Assembly (NCBI RefSeq): GCF_001513965.1
Contig: NZ_KQ948054.1
Span: forward strand, 8,439 to 50,547
Length of the DNA: 42,109 bases
DNA from: Streptomyces cellostaticus
Lineage (GTDB): Bacteria > Actinomycetota > Actinomycetes > Streptomycetales > Streptomycetaceae
Reading direction: 5' to 3'
The position numbers were made by a program, and so were the translations under genes. This document shows, one piece after another, positions 23,866 to 32,000 of this stretch. The notes under the pieces were generated by a model. That model made no database searches. It was not told the origin of the DNA and was given only the letters and a program-made list of their open reading frames with translations. The number at the start of each line of letters is the position of its first letter. Position 1 is the stretch's first letter.

Positions 23866-25149
23866 TCATGAGAGCACCGGCTCAGCAGGTGGGGCGGCAT
23901 GGAGCCGCTCCAAGGCCTGCTCCATGCCGAGCAGACCGGCATCGAGGCTGATCTGCTGGAGCCAGCTGTCGATGAGGGCGCGGCGCTCTGCGGGGTCGCG
24001 CTGGTCGACGCCGGGGTCGGCGAGCAGATTGGCTCCGCGCGAGGTCCCGGCGTCCCGCACGGGGGTCAGGCCGTTCCCGGCGAGCAGGTCCGGCACGTCG
24101 ATGCCGCTGAGGAAGTCCAGCCCAAGGGGCTGGGGCACCAAGAGAGAGTCGACTCCGGCAAGAGCGGCGACCGCACCGACGACCTCCTCATCGACCAGGG
24201 AGGCAGCCAGGGCGTCGACCAGCTCGTGCAGGCGGGCAACGGACAGGGCCGGTCGGCTTCCCAGGGCATGGAGGAAGCCCGCCCTGACTTCCACGGACAC
24301 CTGCAGATGCGAGACGGGAGTCCCGTAAGCGTCGGGCAGATCAATCTTGGCTACGGCCTCGAGGGGAAAGGCCGGGTTGGGGCCGCCCTGCCACAGCAGC
24401 CGGACCTTGCGGGCCCGGTTGAAGCCGGACCGGTGGAACGGGTTCATGCCGCCGTCGCCGAGCGACGCGCACCAGTGGAACAGTGCGTGGTGCAGAGGGG
24501 AGTTGTTCAGCGCGTCGGTGAAGGCCTGCACACCGCGTTCGGACAGCGGGCGCCAGGTGGCAGAGGCGTCAACCGGAACAAACATCCCGGTGCGCAGGAG
24601 GAAGTCGGCTGTCTCCTGCGCTTGGTCGTTTCGGGGAAGCTCCACCGGCGACAGCCGCAGCCCGGCGGCCGCGGTCTGAGGGGCCGGTTCGGTGATGAGC
24701 TGGGTGAGTCGCGACCGGTCTGCCACCGCGTTGCGTCCGTGCAGCCTGATCGGGGCGGCACCTTGGATCAGGAGTGGGCGGGGTGCCATCGCGGGGTCGA
24801 CACGGACGACCAGGACCATCAGACCGTCGGTCTCCGGCAGGGGCACCGGGATGATCTCCGGCACCCACGGCGGCTCCAGCTTCTGGTGACAACCGCTGAC
24901 GATCTGGACGATCGTGGGTTCCGGAACGCCGATGAGCCGATCGGGCACGTTCCGCTCGGTGACCCCGACCAGGATCAGGCCGCCGTAGCTGTTGGCCATC
25001 GCCGCGACCGAGTCGGGGATCTTGGAGGCGTAGCTTTCCTTGTACTCCAAGGTCAGGCTTTCGGGCTGGCCGACGGCCACCAGTTCGCGAACGCGCTCCA
25101 GAGTCACGTCCGCGGGGCGGCAGACGAACAGAGATGTCGTAGTCGTCAT
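23866..25149 (-). CDS. Schlafen / AlbA_2-domain protein
   Basis: A 427-residue protein. Residues 18-150 match the Schlafen AlbA_2 domain: ESLTLEYKESYASKIPDSVAAMANSYGGLILVGVTE, then PDRLIGV and VRVDPAMAPRPLLIQGAAPIRLHGRNA. The E-Y-K-E and A-N-S-Y-G-G signatures are clear. The C-terminal 270 residues are unique, partly beta-rich, and contain no helicase or wHTH motif that I recognise. Proteins with this domain bind nucleic acid and some act in phage defence or regulation. The gene is not in an operon with its neighbours. Confidence 0.8.
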   Translation of the reverse strand: MTTTTSLFVCRPADVTLERVRELVAVGQPESLTLEYKESYASKIPDSVAAMANSYGGLILVGVTERNVPDRLIGVPEPTIVQIVSGCHQKLEPPWVPEIIPVPLPETDGLMVLVVRVDPAMAPRPLLIQGAAPIRLHGRNAVADRSRLTQLITEPAPQTAAAGLRLSPVELPRNDQAQETADFLLRTGMFVPVDASATWRPLSERGVQAFTDALNNSPLHHALFHWCASLGDGGMNPFHRSGFNRARKVRLLWQGGPNPAFPLEAVAKIDLPDAYGTPVSHLQVSVEVRAGFLHALGSRPALSVARLHELVDALAASLVDEEVVGAVAALAGVDSLLVPQPLGLDFLSGIDVPDLLAGNGLTPVRDAGTSRGANLLADPGVDQRDPAERRALIDSWLQQISLDAGLLGMEQALERLHAAPPAEPVLS

Positions 25150-25875
25150 GCCGACCGCCGGCCCGCCGACGCAGTGTGGTTCGAAGGATTCACCTGGTCA
25201 AACTAACGAAGCGGGCGGGTGCTGTGCCTCGGAATTCCGCGACCCGCGGCACGGCACCCGCCACGGCTTCCTTGATCCGACTGGCGGTCGTGTTCTCATC
25301 GACCTCGTCCGGCAGGGCAAGGTCGATGCGGTTGGCGGCGATAGCGGCGAAGGCACCGGCGCCGCTCTGGTGAAGTTCGCATGCAAGCCAGCTGGCCTTC
25401 GCGGGCCCCGCCGCCGTGTGCGATCAAACGACGGCTGCCCAGCGGCGCATCGTGGCCACGATGCGCTCGTGCGGCGTCCTGAACGGCCGACGGGGGCTCG
25501 CCATATGGCGCGAGGCTGGCTGCGGTGAATGGAAGGCCACTGTAGCCGAGATCGGCCAGGACCTCTCGCTGCTGGAGGTACCACACACACGATCGTGACA
25601 GCCTTCCGCTTCGCCCTGACCAACTCGTCGAGCAAGAAGGCTGCCCTGCCGCCCACCGGCCTGATCATGGATAACAACGTGATCAGACCACCGGACACCG
25701 CGAGTTCAACCTGAGTAACACGAGACTGGTGTTGGATGGAATACAGCACCCCAGCATGGATAATAGGCACGTAGGTGCGGTGGTGGCCCAACTCGCCACC
25801 TGGTCGAATATTGGAAACCCTCATTTCGTCTTCGCAGACAATCCACCGGAATCGATCATCTAGCGGAGCCACTTC
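25150..25875. other. Gene-poor stretch with degenerate coding remnants
   Basis: No intact gene is supported. On the minus strand, 25190-25424 reads in frame as a plausible C-terminal part (HQSGAGAFAAIAANRIDLALPDEVDE). The stretch 25430-25586 reads in another frame (REVLADLGYSGLPFTAASLAPYGEPP). These may be pieces of one decayed gene. The last 120 bp hold the promoter region of the TIR-WD40 gene (GGAG 8 bp before its ATG). Confidence 0.35.
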
Positions 25876-28740
25876 ATGGTGTTGCGGTCGGCGCTGATTT
25901 CAAGGCTCCAGCGGCTCTCGGCACCATGGAATCGTTCGCCCCTCGAACAGGCTAGCTACGACGTATTCATCTCCTACTGCCGAACGCCGGACGCTGCCCT
26001 TGCGTCCGCGCTGCGCGAGGGCCTTCACGCCTTCGCGCGTCCCTGGTACCGGCTCCGAGCGCTCAGGGTCTTCCGAGACGAGACGAGCCTCTCGGCAAGC
26101 CCGGAGTTGTGGCCGTCCATTGAGCGGGTACTAAGGGAATCCAGATTCCTTATCCTTCTGGTGTCACCAGAAGCAAAAGAGTCTAAGTGGATTGACAAAG
26201 AGATCACCTGCTGGCTGGAGCGCGACCCCACAGGCCGCAAGCTGCTCCTCGTGCTCACTACTGGGAAAATGGAGTGGGACAACGAATCCCGCGACTTCAA
26301 GTGGGTGATCGAAGACTGCGACTCTGGCGATAGAAAACCCGCCGCGTTGCCAGCCGAACTGCACGGCGTCACCGTGCTTCCTCCTAAGCTTCACAGCGTC
26401 TTCAGCGACCAGCCCGGATATGTAGACCTTGGCCGGGTGCGAGGCCAGGACCAACTCGACATCCAGAACGCAGAATTCCGCGTCCGCATTGCCCAACTGG
26501 CAGCGCCAATCCATGGTCGGGAGGTCGATGAGCTGGAAGGTGAGGACGTACGGCAGCACCGGCGGAGAAACCGGGTGATCCGTGCCGCGGTCGCCATCCT
26601 CGCCACCTTGGCGCTCGCCGCAAGTGGAGCGGCAGTCGTCGCGTTCAAGCAGCGGCAAATGGCTCTGGATCGGCTCGCCATCGCCAATTCGCGGCAGTTA
26701 GCGGCGACCGCCGAGTTGAGGAGCCAGAGCGACCTGCAGACAGCGATGCTGCTCAGCGCAGCTGCTTTCAAGGTCAGCGGCACCGCCGAGGCCAGGGCCA
26801 ACCTCTTGAGACAGCTTCAGCGTAGCCAACACGTGGAACGCTTCCTCGCCGGGCCAGGCCGGGCGGTGACTGACCTAGCGCTAAGCCCTGACGGCGGCAC
26901 CGTCGTCTCGTCAGGTGGACAGCGCAGTCACCTCTTCCTGCGGGACCTGGCCCATCCCGACAACCTCCCTCGTACGTTGCGCGGCAGCCGTACCCCCTAT
27001 TCGGCGATCTTCAGTCCTGACGGGAAAGCTCTCGCTGTTGCGGAAATTGACAGGGTCGTCGTATGGGATCTGGCCTCGGGGACAAAGAGGGCCACGTTCG
27101 GCGGCGGCATGGAAGCCGGAACCCCTGCTTTCAGCCCGGACGGCCGCACCCTCGCTCTCCCCGGCTTTGACGAGACGACCATCTCCTACAAGTGCACTCT
27201 CTGGGATACCGCAACGCACAAGAAACTGGCGACCTTGGTTTACGACGCAAGCGGAACCACCTGCCTATTCAGTCCGGACGGACGGACCCTGGCAATGGGT
27301 ATATCCCTCTGGGACGTCGGCACGCGCACTCTGCTGGGGAATCTGGCCGGCGGTCACACCCGCGGAGTGTTCGACATGGCCTTCAGCCCGGACGGACGAA
27401 TGATCGCCACGGGGGGCCACGACGCCAAGCTGATCCTTTGGGACGTCGCCAAACGTACTCCTCTGGCCACCTGGCAACGCGACGGCGATGTCCATGCCGT
27501 CGCTTTCAGTCCCGACGGGCGACTCCTAGCTGCCGGCGACAACAGCGCCAGTATCAGCCTTTGGAGCGTCGCCAAACGGACCCAGCTCGACAGCCTGACC
27601 GGCGGCCATACCAGTGCCGTCCTCGACATCGCTTTCAGTCCCGACGGACGCACACTGCTTTCCTCGGGCAAAGACGGCCGAATCATCGTTTGGAATATCA
27701 CTCCGCAGAACCCGCTGATTCTGGCCATGGCACCCGGCGCAAAAAAGAGCTATTACGGCAGTCCTGCATTCAGCCCAGACGGACGCATCCTGGCGATCCC
27801 AACCGTTGCCGGGGCCATTCTCTGGGACATCCCCCGACGAGCTCGACTGACCGAGACGCCAGTCGCCGGAGGGCATCCTGTTTTCAGCCCCGATGGGCGC
27901 ATTCTCGTCACTATCGCGGGAACGAACGTTCTTCTTTGGGATGTTCCTCGCGGCGCCAAGGTGGCGACCCTGACCGGCGTTGCGCCCTCCGACCCTGAGA
28001 GCACGGGGGCTGTTTTCAGCCCGGACGGACGCACTCTCGCCACGGCGGCCAACCGTGCTGTGATCTTGTGGGATGTGGCCACGCGACACCGGCTCGCCAC
28101 GCTCACTCCTAGGCAGTACACGGATTACAGCGTGCATGGTCTTGCATTCAGCCCAGACGGCCGTGTCCTGGCAACGGGAGGATACGGCTACCAGAAGATC
28201 ATCCTTTGGGACATCGCGACCAAGACTCAGGCCAGCGCGTTCTCAAGCGCCAGTGGCGAACCGGTTTACCAGTTGAGCTTCAGCCCCAAGGGCGACGTCC
28301 TTGCTTGGAACGCCCTGGAGAGCGCGAATACAGCCATCGGCGGCGACTTCAGCGTCGTCCTCTGGGATCTCGCTGCGAACGCGAGGCGCGCCACTTTCAC
28401 CGTCCATACCACGCTCGGTACTGCTGTCGCCTTCAGCCCGGACGGCCGCATGCTCGCGTCGGATAACGGTGGCGTCAGCCTCTGGTCGATCGCGCAAGGA
28501 GAACGGATGGTGACCTTGGCCGTTCCTCAACAGTCGGCCCCGGCTCATCTTCGCGGCCCGGTCTTCAGCGCCGACGGCCGGCTGCTGGCGACGACCGGAT
28601 CCGACAAAGTCGTCATCTGGGACGTCGACACCGGGTCCTGGGTCCGGCGTCTGTGCGCGAAAGCAGGTCGAGATCTCACGCATGCGGAGTGGGCGTCCGT
28701 TCTGACCAGCCAGCCGTATCAGCCGGTCTGCCGTCGCTGA
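25876..28740 (+). CDS. TIR domain, transmembrane segment and WD40 propeller protein
   Basis: A 954-residue protein. Residues 27-175 form a TIR domain: YDVFISYCR at the start, FRDETSL, FLILLVSPEAKESKWIDKE, with E109 at the usual catalytic Glu of NAD-cleaving TIRs. Residues 234-257 are one membrane segment, followed by a helical stretch (NSRQLAATAELRSQSDLQTAMLLSAAAF) that often links to WD40 repeats in STAND-like proteins. From about residue 320 there are about 14 WD40-like repeats, each with FSPDGR and I/VLWDV. It ends DLTHAEWASVLTSQPYQPVC, the usual tail of this group. A sensor propeller joined to a TIR effector suggests a defence or cell-suicide protein at the membrane. Confidence 0.88.
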   Translation: MVLRSALISRLQRLSAPWNRSPLEQASYDVFISYCRTPDAALASALREGLHAFARPWYRLRALRVFRDETSLSASPELWPSIERVLRESRFLILLVSPEAKESKWIDKEITCWLERDPTGRKLLLVLTTGKMEWDNESRDFKWVIEDCDSGDRKPAALPAELHGVTVLPPKLHSVFSDQPGYVDLGRVRGQDQLDIQNAEFRVRIAQLAAPIHGREVDELEGEDVRQHRRRNRVIRAAVAILATLALAASGAAVVAFKQRQMALDRLAIANSRQLAATAELRSQSDLQTAMLLSAAAFKVSGTAEARANLLRQLQRSQHVERFLAGPGRAVTDLALSPDGGTVVSSGGQRSHLFLRDLAHPDNLPRTLRGSRTPYSAIFSPDGKALAVAEIDRVVVWDLASGTKRATFGGGMEAGTPAFSPDGRTLALPGFDETTISYKCTLWDTATHKKLATLVYDASGTTCLFSPDGRTLAMGISLWDVGTRTLLGNLAGGHTRGVFDMAFSPDGRMIATGGHDAKLILWDVAKRTPLATWQRDGDVHAVAFSPDGRLLAAGDNSASISLWSVAKRTQLDSLTGGHTSAVLDIAFSPDGRTLLSSGKDGRIIVWNITPQNPLILAMAPGAKKSYYGSPAFSPDGRILAIPTVAGAILWDIPRRARLTETPVAGGHPVFSPDGRILVTIAGTNVLLWDVPRGAKVATLTGVAPSDPESTGAVFSPDGRTLATAANRAVILWDVATRHRLATLTPRQYTDYSVHGLAFSPDGRVLATGGYGYQKIILWDIATKTQASAFSSASGEPVYQLSFSPKGDVLAWNALESANTAIGGDFSVVLWDLAANARRATFTVHTTLGTAVAFSPDGRMLASDNGGVSLWSIAQGERMVTLAVPQQSAPAHLRGPVFSADGRLLATTGSDKVVIWDVDTGSWVRRLCAKAGRDLTHAEWASVLTSQPYQPVCRR

Positions 28741-28884
28741 ACCGACCAGGCGCTTGCTACGTCACGTCCGTCCCCAAGCCTCAGTGCGTTGTGGCAAACC
28801 GGATCTTGTTCGAGCGGCAGCGGGTGGTCGTCTGGACTGAGGTTCGGGTGCGGTCGCGGGCATGAGAGAACGGGCCCCTTGGTA

Positions 28885-29880
28885 GTGACGCGGTTACAAC
28901 ACCAGCACGACCAAGGAATCCCGTTGCCTGATCAGTTGAGCAGTACCACTGTGGCTGCGTCTACTGCGGTCACCCCTGGGTGTGACTGCTACGTGCACCG
29001 GTTCGGTTCGATCGCTCCGGGACGGCGGGCAGGCTGCTATCCGAGTGACATGACGGATGCGGAGTGGGCCGAGGTCCGCTCCGCGATGCCGGTGCCGGCC
29101 TGGCTCCTGAAGCGGGGCGGGCGTCCGGAGGCGTACTGCCATCGCGAGATGCTCGACGCTGTGCGCTATCTGGTCGACAACGGCGTGCAGTGGGTGGCCA
29201 TGCCGGTCGACTTCCCGTACTGGCGGGCGGTCTACGACTTCTTCCGCCGCTGGCGGGCCTGCGGCTACGTGCGTGAACTGCACGAACGCCTGCGCCGCAC
29301 GACGAGGGAACGTTCAGGCCGCAACACTGAGCCCAGCGCGGGAGTCATCGACAGTCAGTCGGTGGACGCCTCCGAGACCGTCGGCGAGGACAGCCGCGGA
29401 TACGACGGCGGCAAGTCGCGTGACGGGCGCAAGCGCCACATCCTGACCGATACCGACGGTCTGCTCCTGGAGGTGACCGTGACCACGGCCGATGTGCACG
29501 ACTCCAAGGCCGCCCCCGCGCTGCTGGAGACGTTCATGGACCAGCCGGGCCGGCTGCTGAAGCTGGTGTGGGTCGACAGCGCCTACCAGGGCCCCGCACT
29601 GGCCGAGGCGTTCGCCCGTCACGGGGTGCGCGTCGAGGTCGTGCGCCGCTCCGACGGGCAGCGCGGATTTGTCGTACTGGCCCGCAGGTGGGTGGTGGAG
29701 CGCACGCTGAGCTGGCTGTCGCGCTCACGCCGCCTCAACCGCGACCACGAACGCCGCCTCGACCACCACGCCCAGATGGTGTGGTGGGCCGCCGTGATCA
29801 GGCTGTCCCGGCACCTGGCCGGGGACGCTCCGCGCTGGCCGGAGAAGCGTCCCGGCCGACTGCTCCGGGCGCGGGCATGA
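28885..29880 (+). CDS. IS5-family transposase
   Basis: A 331-residue protein from a GTG at 28885 (VTRLQHQHDQGIPLPDQL...), the start used by relatives. The N-terminal helical domain (YPSDMTDAEWAEV, YLVDNGVQWVAMPVDFPYWRAVYDFFRRW) precedes the catalytic residues: Asp in GVIDSQSVDAS, Asp in VWVDSAYQG and Glu in RRWVVERTLSWLSRSRRLNRD. All three are present, so the protein should be active. Its end overlaps the passenger gene on the other strand by 83 bp. Confidence 0.92.
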   Translation: MTRLQHQHDQGIPLPDQLSSTTVAASTAVTPGCDCYVHRFGSIAPGRRAGCYPSDMTDAEWAEVRSAMPVPAWLLKRGGRPEAYCHREMLDAVRYLVDNGVQWVAMPVDFPYWRAVYDFFRRWRACGYVRELHERLRRTTRERSGRNTEPSAGVIDSQSVDASETVGEDSRGYDGGKSRDGRKRHILTDTDGLLLEVTVTTADVHDSKAAPALLETFMDQPGRLLKLVWVDSAYQGPALAEAFARHGVRVEVVRRSDGQRGFVVLARRWVVERTLSWLSRSRRLNRDHERRLDHHAQMVWWAAVIRLSRHLAGDAPRWPEKRPGRLLRARA

Positions 29881-30364
29881 ACCGTCCGTCCCTCGCCCGC
29901 ACCAGCCAGCCCCGCTTCTCCAGCACGTAGGCACGGTGACGGATCTTCTCCACCTCGTTCTTGATCTCCGCTTCGCGGCCCACCGCCCGCGTCAACTCCA
30001 CCCCGTTCACCGGCCCCGAAGCGGCCACCACCGCGGCGAACACCTCCCGGTACAGGCCGCTGAGCACCTCCTCACCCATGCCCGACCGCCACACCGGCGG
30101 CCGCTCGCCATGACCCGCGCCCAAGCCGCCCGACCCCACGGCGGCAGCCATCTCACCACCAGACGGCACGGAAACCGGCGTAGTCACCAGGCTCTCCCCG
30201 GCCAGCACCGACACGAGCTCCTCACGCCCCACCCGGGCCCGCTCGACTCGCTCCCGCGCGGCATCCACCTCCGCCTGAGCCTGCTCCAGGACCTCCGTCC
30301 AGGACTCCAGATCCTGCCTCGCCCGCGCCTCACGCTGTTCCATCAACCCCAGCACCGACGGCAT
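29798..30364 (-). CDS. Coiled-coil / winged-helix passenger protein of the IS5-like element
   Basis: A 188-residue protein with GAGGAGG 5 bp before the ATG at 30364. Residues 5-65 are a strong coiled coil (EQREARARQDLESWTEVLEQAQAEVDAARERVERARVGREELVSVL). Residues 100-165 look like a winged helix (GMGEEVLSGLYREVFAAVVAASGPVNGVELTRAVGREAEIKNEVEKIRHRAYVLEKRGWLVRARDGRF). The last 20 residues lie inside the transposase gene and are Pro-rich. Such proteins are common next to Streptomyces transposases. Its position between the inverted repeats shows it travels with the element. It may control transposition or bind the ends. Confidence 0.8.
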   Translation of the reverse strand: MPSVLGLMEQREARARQDLESWTEVLEQAQAEVDAARERVERARVGREELVSVLAGESLVTTPVSVPSGGEMAAAVGSGGLGAGHGERPPVWRSGMGEEVLSGLYREVFAAVVAASGPVNGVELTRAVGREAEIKNEVEKIRHRAYVLEKRGWLVRARDGRFMPAPGAVGRDASPASAERPRPGAGTA

Positions 30365-30483
30365 CGCGACCTCCTCGATCAACAACAAGCCGTCCGCTGC
30401 CTGCCCCTACACCTCCGCGATCATGCCCCGTACACAAAGAAGCCCCTGCTCATCGAACAGGGACTCCCTTTGCCACAACGCAC

Positions 30484-31180
30484 TCAGAATCGCCGAGTGT
30501 GGCCTGCCGCGGGAGGCCGTATGGGTGGTCTTCGAGTTTGAGCGGCGGACCCGTCGCAGTGATTGGCAGATCGGTGCCACTCAGGACATCGGCGAGACCT
30601 GGTCACGGCCGCCCCGGCCGGTGCTCTTGCGCGTGGCTCTGTAAGCGTCGAGGAGCAGCCTTTCTACAGCAGTTTGGAAGGCACCCCGTCGGCCGACGTC
30701 GAGCTGTTGTCCACGACGATGGACAGCACCGCTCCGCCGCTGGAGGCACTCTCTGCCGTCGGCATCTTCATCGAAGCCCGGTGGCCGGGGAGAAAAGCGC
30801 TGGCTACGGGGCCAGGCAGCCCGTGGCACAGCATCGGCGCCATCGTTCGGGCCACGGCGGCGTACTGCCTCCCGTTCTCGTCGACATCGGCATCCCGGCG
30901 CGGCAGGCGCCTCCCGCAGTCGTGAACAACTGCTGTCGTGAGTCATCGATAAAGCCATGCGCGGGCTGCTCAGCGGGTGTCATGCCCCGCGTCGACAGCC
31001 GCCGGTGCTGCTATTCAGACAGCTGTGCCCAGGTCTTCGCGTTGCCGTTCCAACCATCGTCCGAGGTTGCCGCTCTCGAAGATCACACCTGGCTCAATCT
31101 GCGGAAGGCGGCCGCCGATCAGCGCGCCGCGAAGCGCAGGCTAAACGACTTCGAACGGCTCCTTGTCCACGCCTGTCACC
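30484..31180. other. Gene-poor stretch with possible coding remnants
   Basis: No intact gene is supported. On the minus strand, 30581-30700 reads as a plausible C-terminus (VERLLLDAYRATRKSTGRGGRDQ). The stretch 30664-30900 reads in another frame (NGRQYAAVARTMAPMLCHGLPGPVASAFLPGHRASMKMPTAES). They could be parts of one frameshifted gene. No RNA gene was recognised. Confidence 0.35.
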
Positions 31181-31708
31181 CTATCTCCGAGCGGGTTGGG
31201 CCAGCAGGAGCGCAGCGACGCTCCCGGCCTCGGTGATCTCACCGTTGCGTACAGCCTCAACGGCATCCTGGAACTGGCGCCACTGCTGGGTCATCCCGAT
31301 CTCGGTGGCATCCCGGCGCCTCAGCCCGGGGCGCAGATCGGTCGCCAGGAAGAGGAACGTGCGCGCCGACGTAACGGCCGGCATGGGATCGATCACCCCT
31401 AGCTGGTGCACGTCGCCAGCCACCAGTCCCGTCTCCTCTTCCAGCTCCCGGAGGGCGGCTTCCTGAGGGGACTGGCCGCCGCAGCCGCCGCCGGGCAGGT
31501 GCAGGACGCGCCGTCGCTGGAGGTAGAAGTCGTCCTCGACCAGCACAACCCGCCCGTTGTCGTCGAGGGCCACAACTCGGACTCCATCATTGACCGTGAC
31601 GTGCTCGTACGTACCAGGGCGCCCATCCGGACGAAGTACCGAGTCACGGTACAGGGAGACGAACGCACCGTGATGGACCACCGCTGTCGCCGTCCGTACC
31701 CAGCCCAT
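31181..31708 (-). CDS. NUDIX hydrolase, ADP-ribose pyrophosphatase-like
   Basis: A 175-residue protein of typical length. The Nudix box is at residues 73-95 (GGGCGGQSPQEAALRELEEETGL). The catalytic R-E-L-x-E-E-x-G core is intact. The Glu of the GX5E part is Gln here, which also occurs in active relatives. The flanking strands (VRVVALDDNGRVVLVEDDFYL before, GVIDPMPAVTSARTFLFLATDL after) fit ADP-ribose or sugar-nucleotide pyrophosphatases. It lies between two genes encoding TIR proteins, whose products can include ADP-ribose. A link is possible but not shown. It is a separate transcription unit. Confidence 0.85.
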   Translation of the reverse strand: MGWVRTATAVVHHGAFVSLYRDSVLRPDGRPGTYEHVTVNDGVRVVALDDNGRVVLVEDDFYLQRRRVLHLPGGGCGGQSPQEAALRELEEETGLVAGDVHQLGVIDPMPAVTSARTFLFLATDLRPGLRRRDATEIGMTQQWRQFQDAVEAVRNGEITEAGSVAALLLAQPARR

Positions 31709-32000
31709 AGGTCCGCCCCTCCCGCAGCCGCCACATGTCCGAGCCTCTTATTGAACAGCGGCGCTGCGGCGCTCGATAGGCGTCGTCTGGTGACCAGGTC
31801 GAACCGCTTGTCTACCGGGTCGGCGACCTCGAGCGCTGAGCTCGCAACCAGCTCGCCGCCGCCGTCGGACCACCGAATTGACCTGGCCCGGGTTCGGACA
31901 GCCCCGGAATCAGGACGTCCCTAGGCCCGGTGTATGGAGTCGCAACGTTTGCCGGCGATCACGACCCAGACATCAGGCGGTAGCCGACTGCTGTTCCCGG

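Larger units (their letters stand above)
28784..30483. mobile_element. IS5-like element (1,700 bp) with a passenger gene
   Basis: Perfect 15-bp inverted repeats GTGCGTTGTGGCAAA occur at 28784-28798 and 30469-30483. Similar sequence continues inward (TGTTCGA at both ends). The flanks are TCA at 28781-28783 and 30484-30486, a TNA target duplication as made by part of the IS5 family. Inside are the transposase gene (plus strand) and a second gene (minus strand) that overlap at their 3' ends. Confidence 0.85.

Noticed and set aside
23899..25206. 435-codon plus-strand frame
   Set aside because: Antisense to the Schlafen/AlbA_2 gene, which has clear family motifs.
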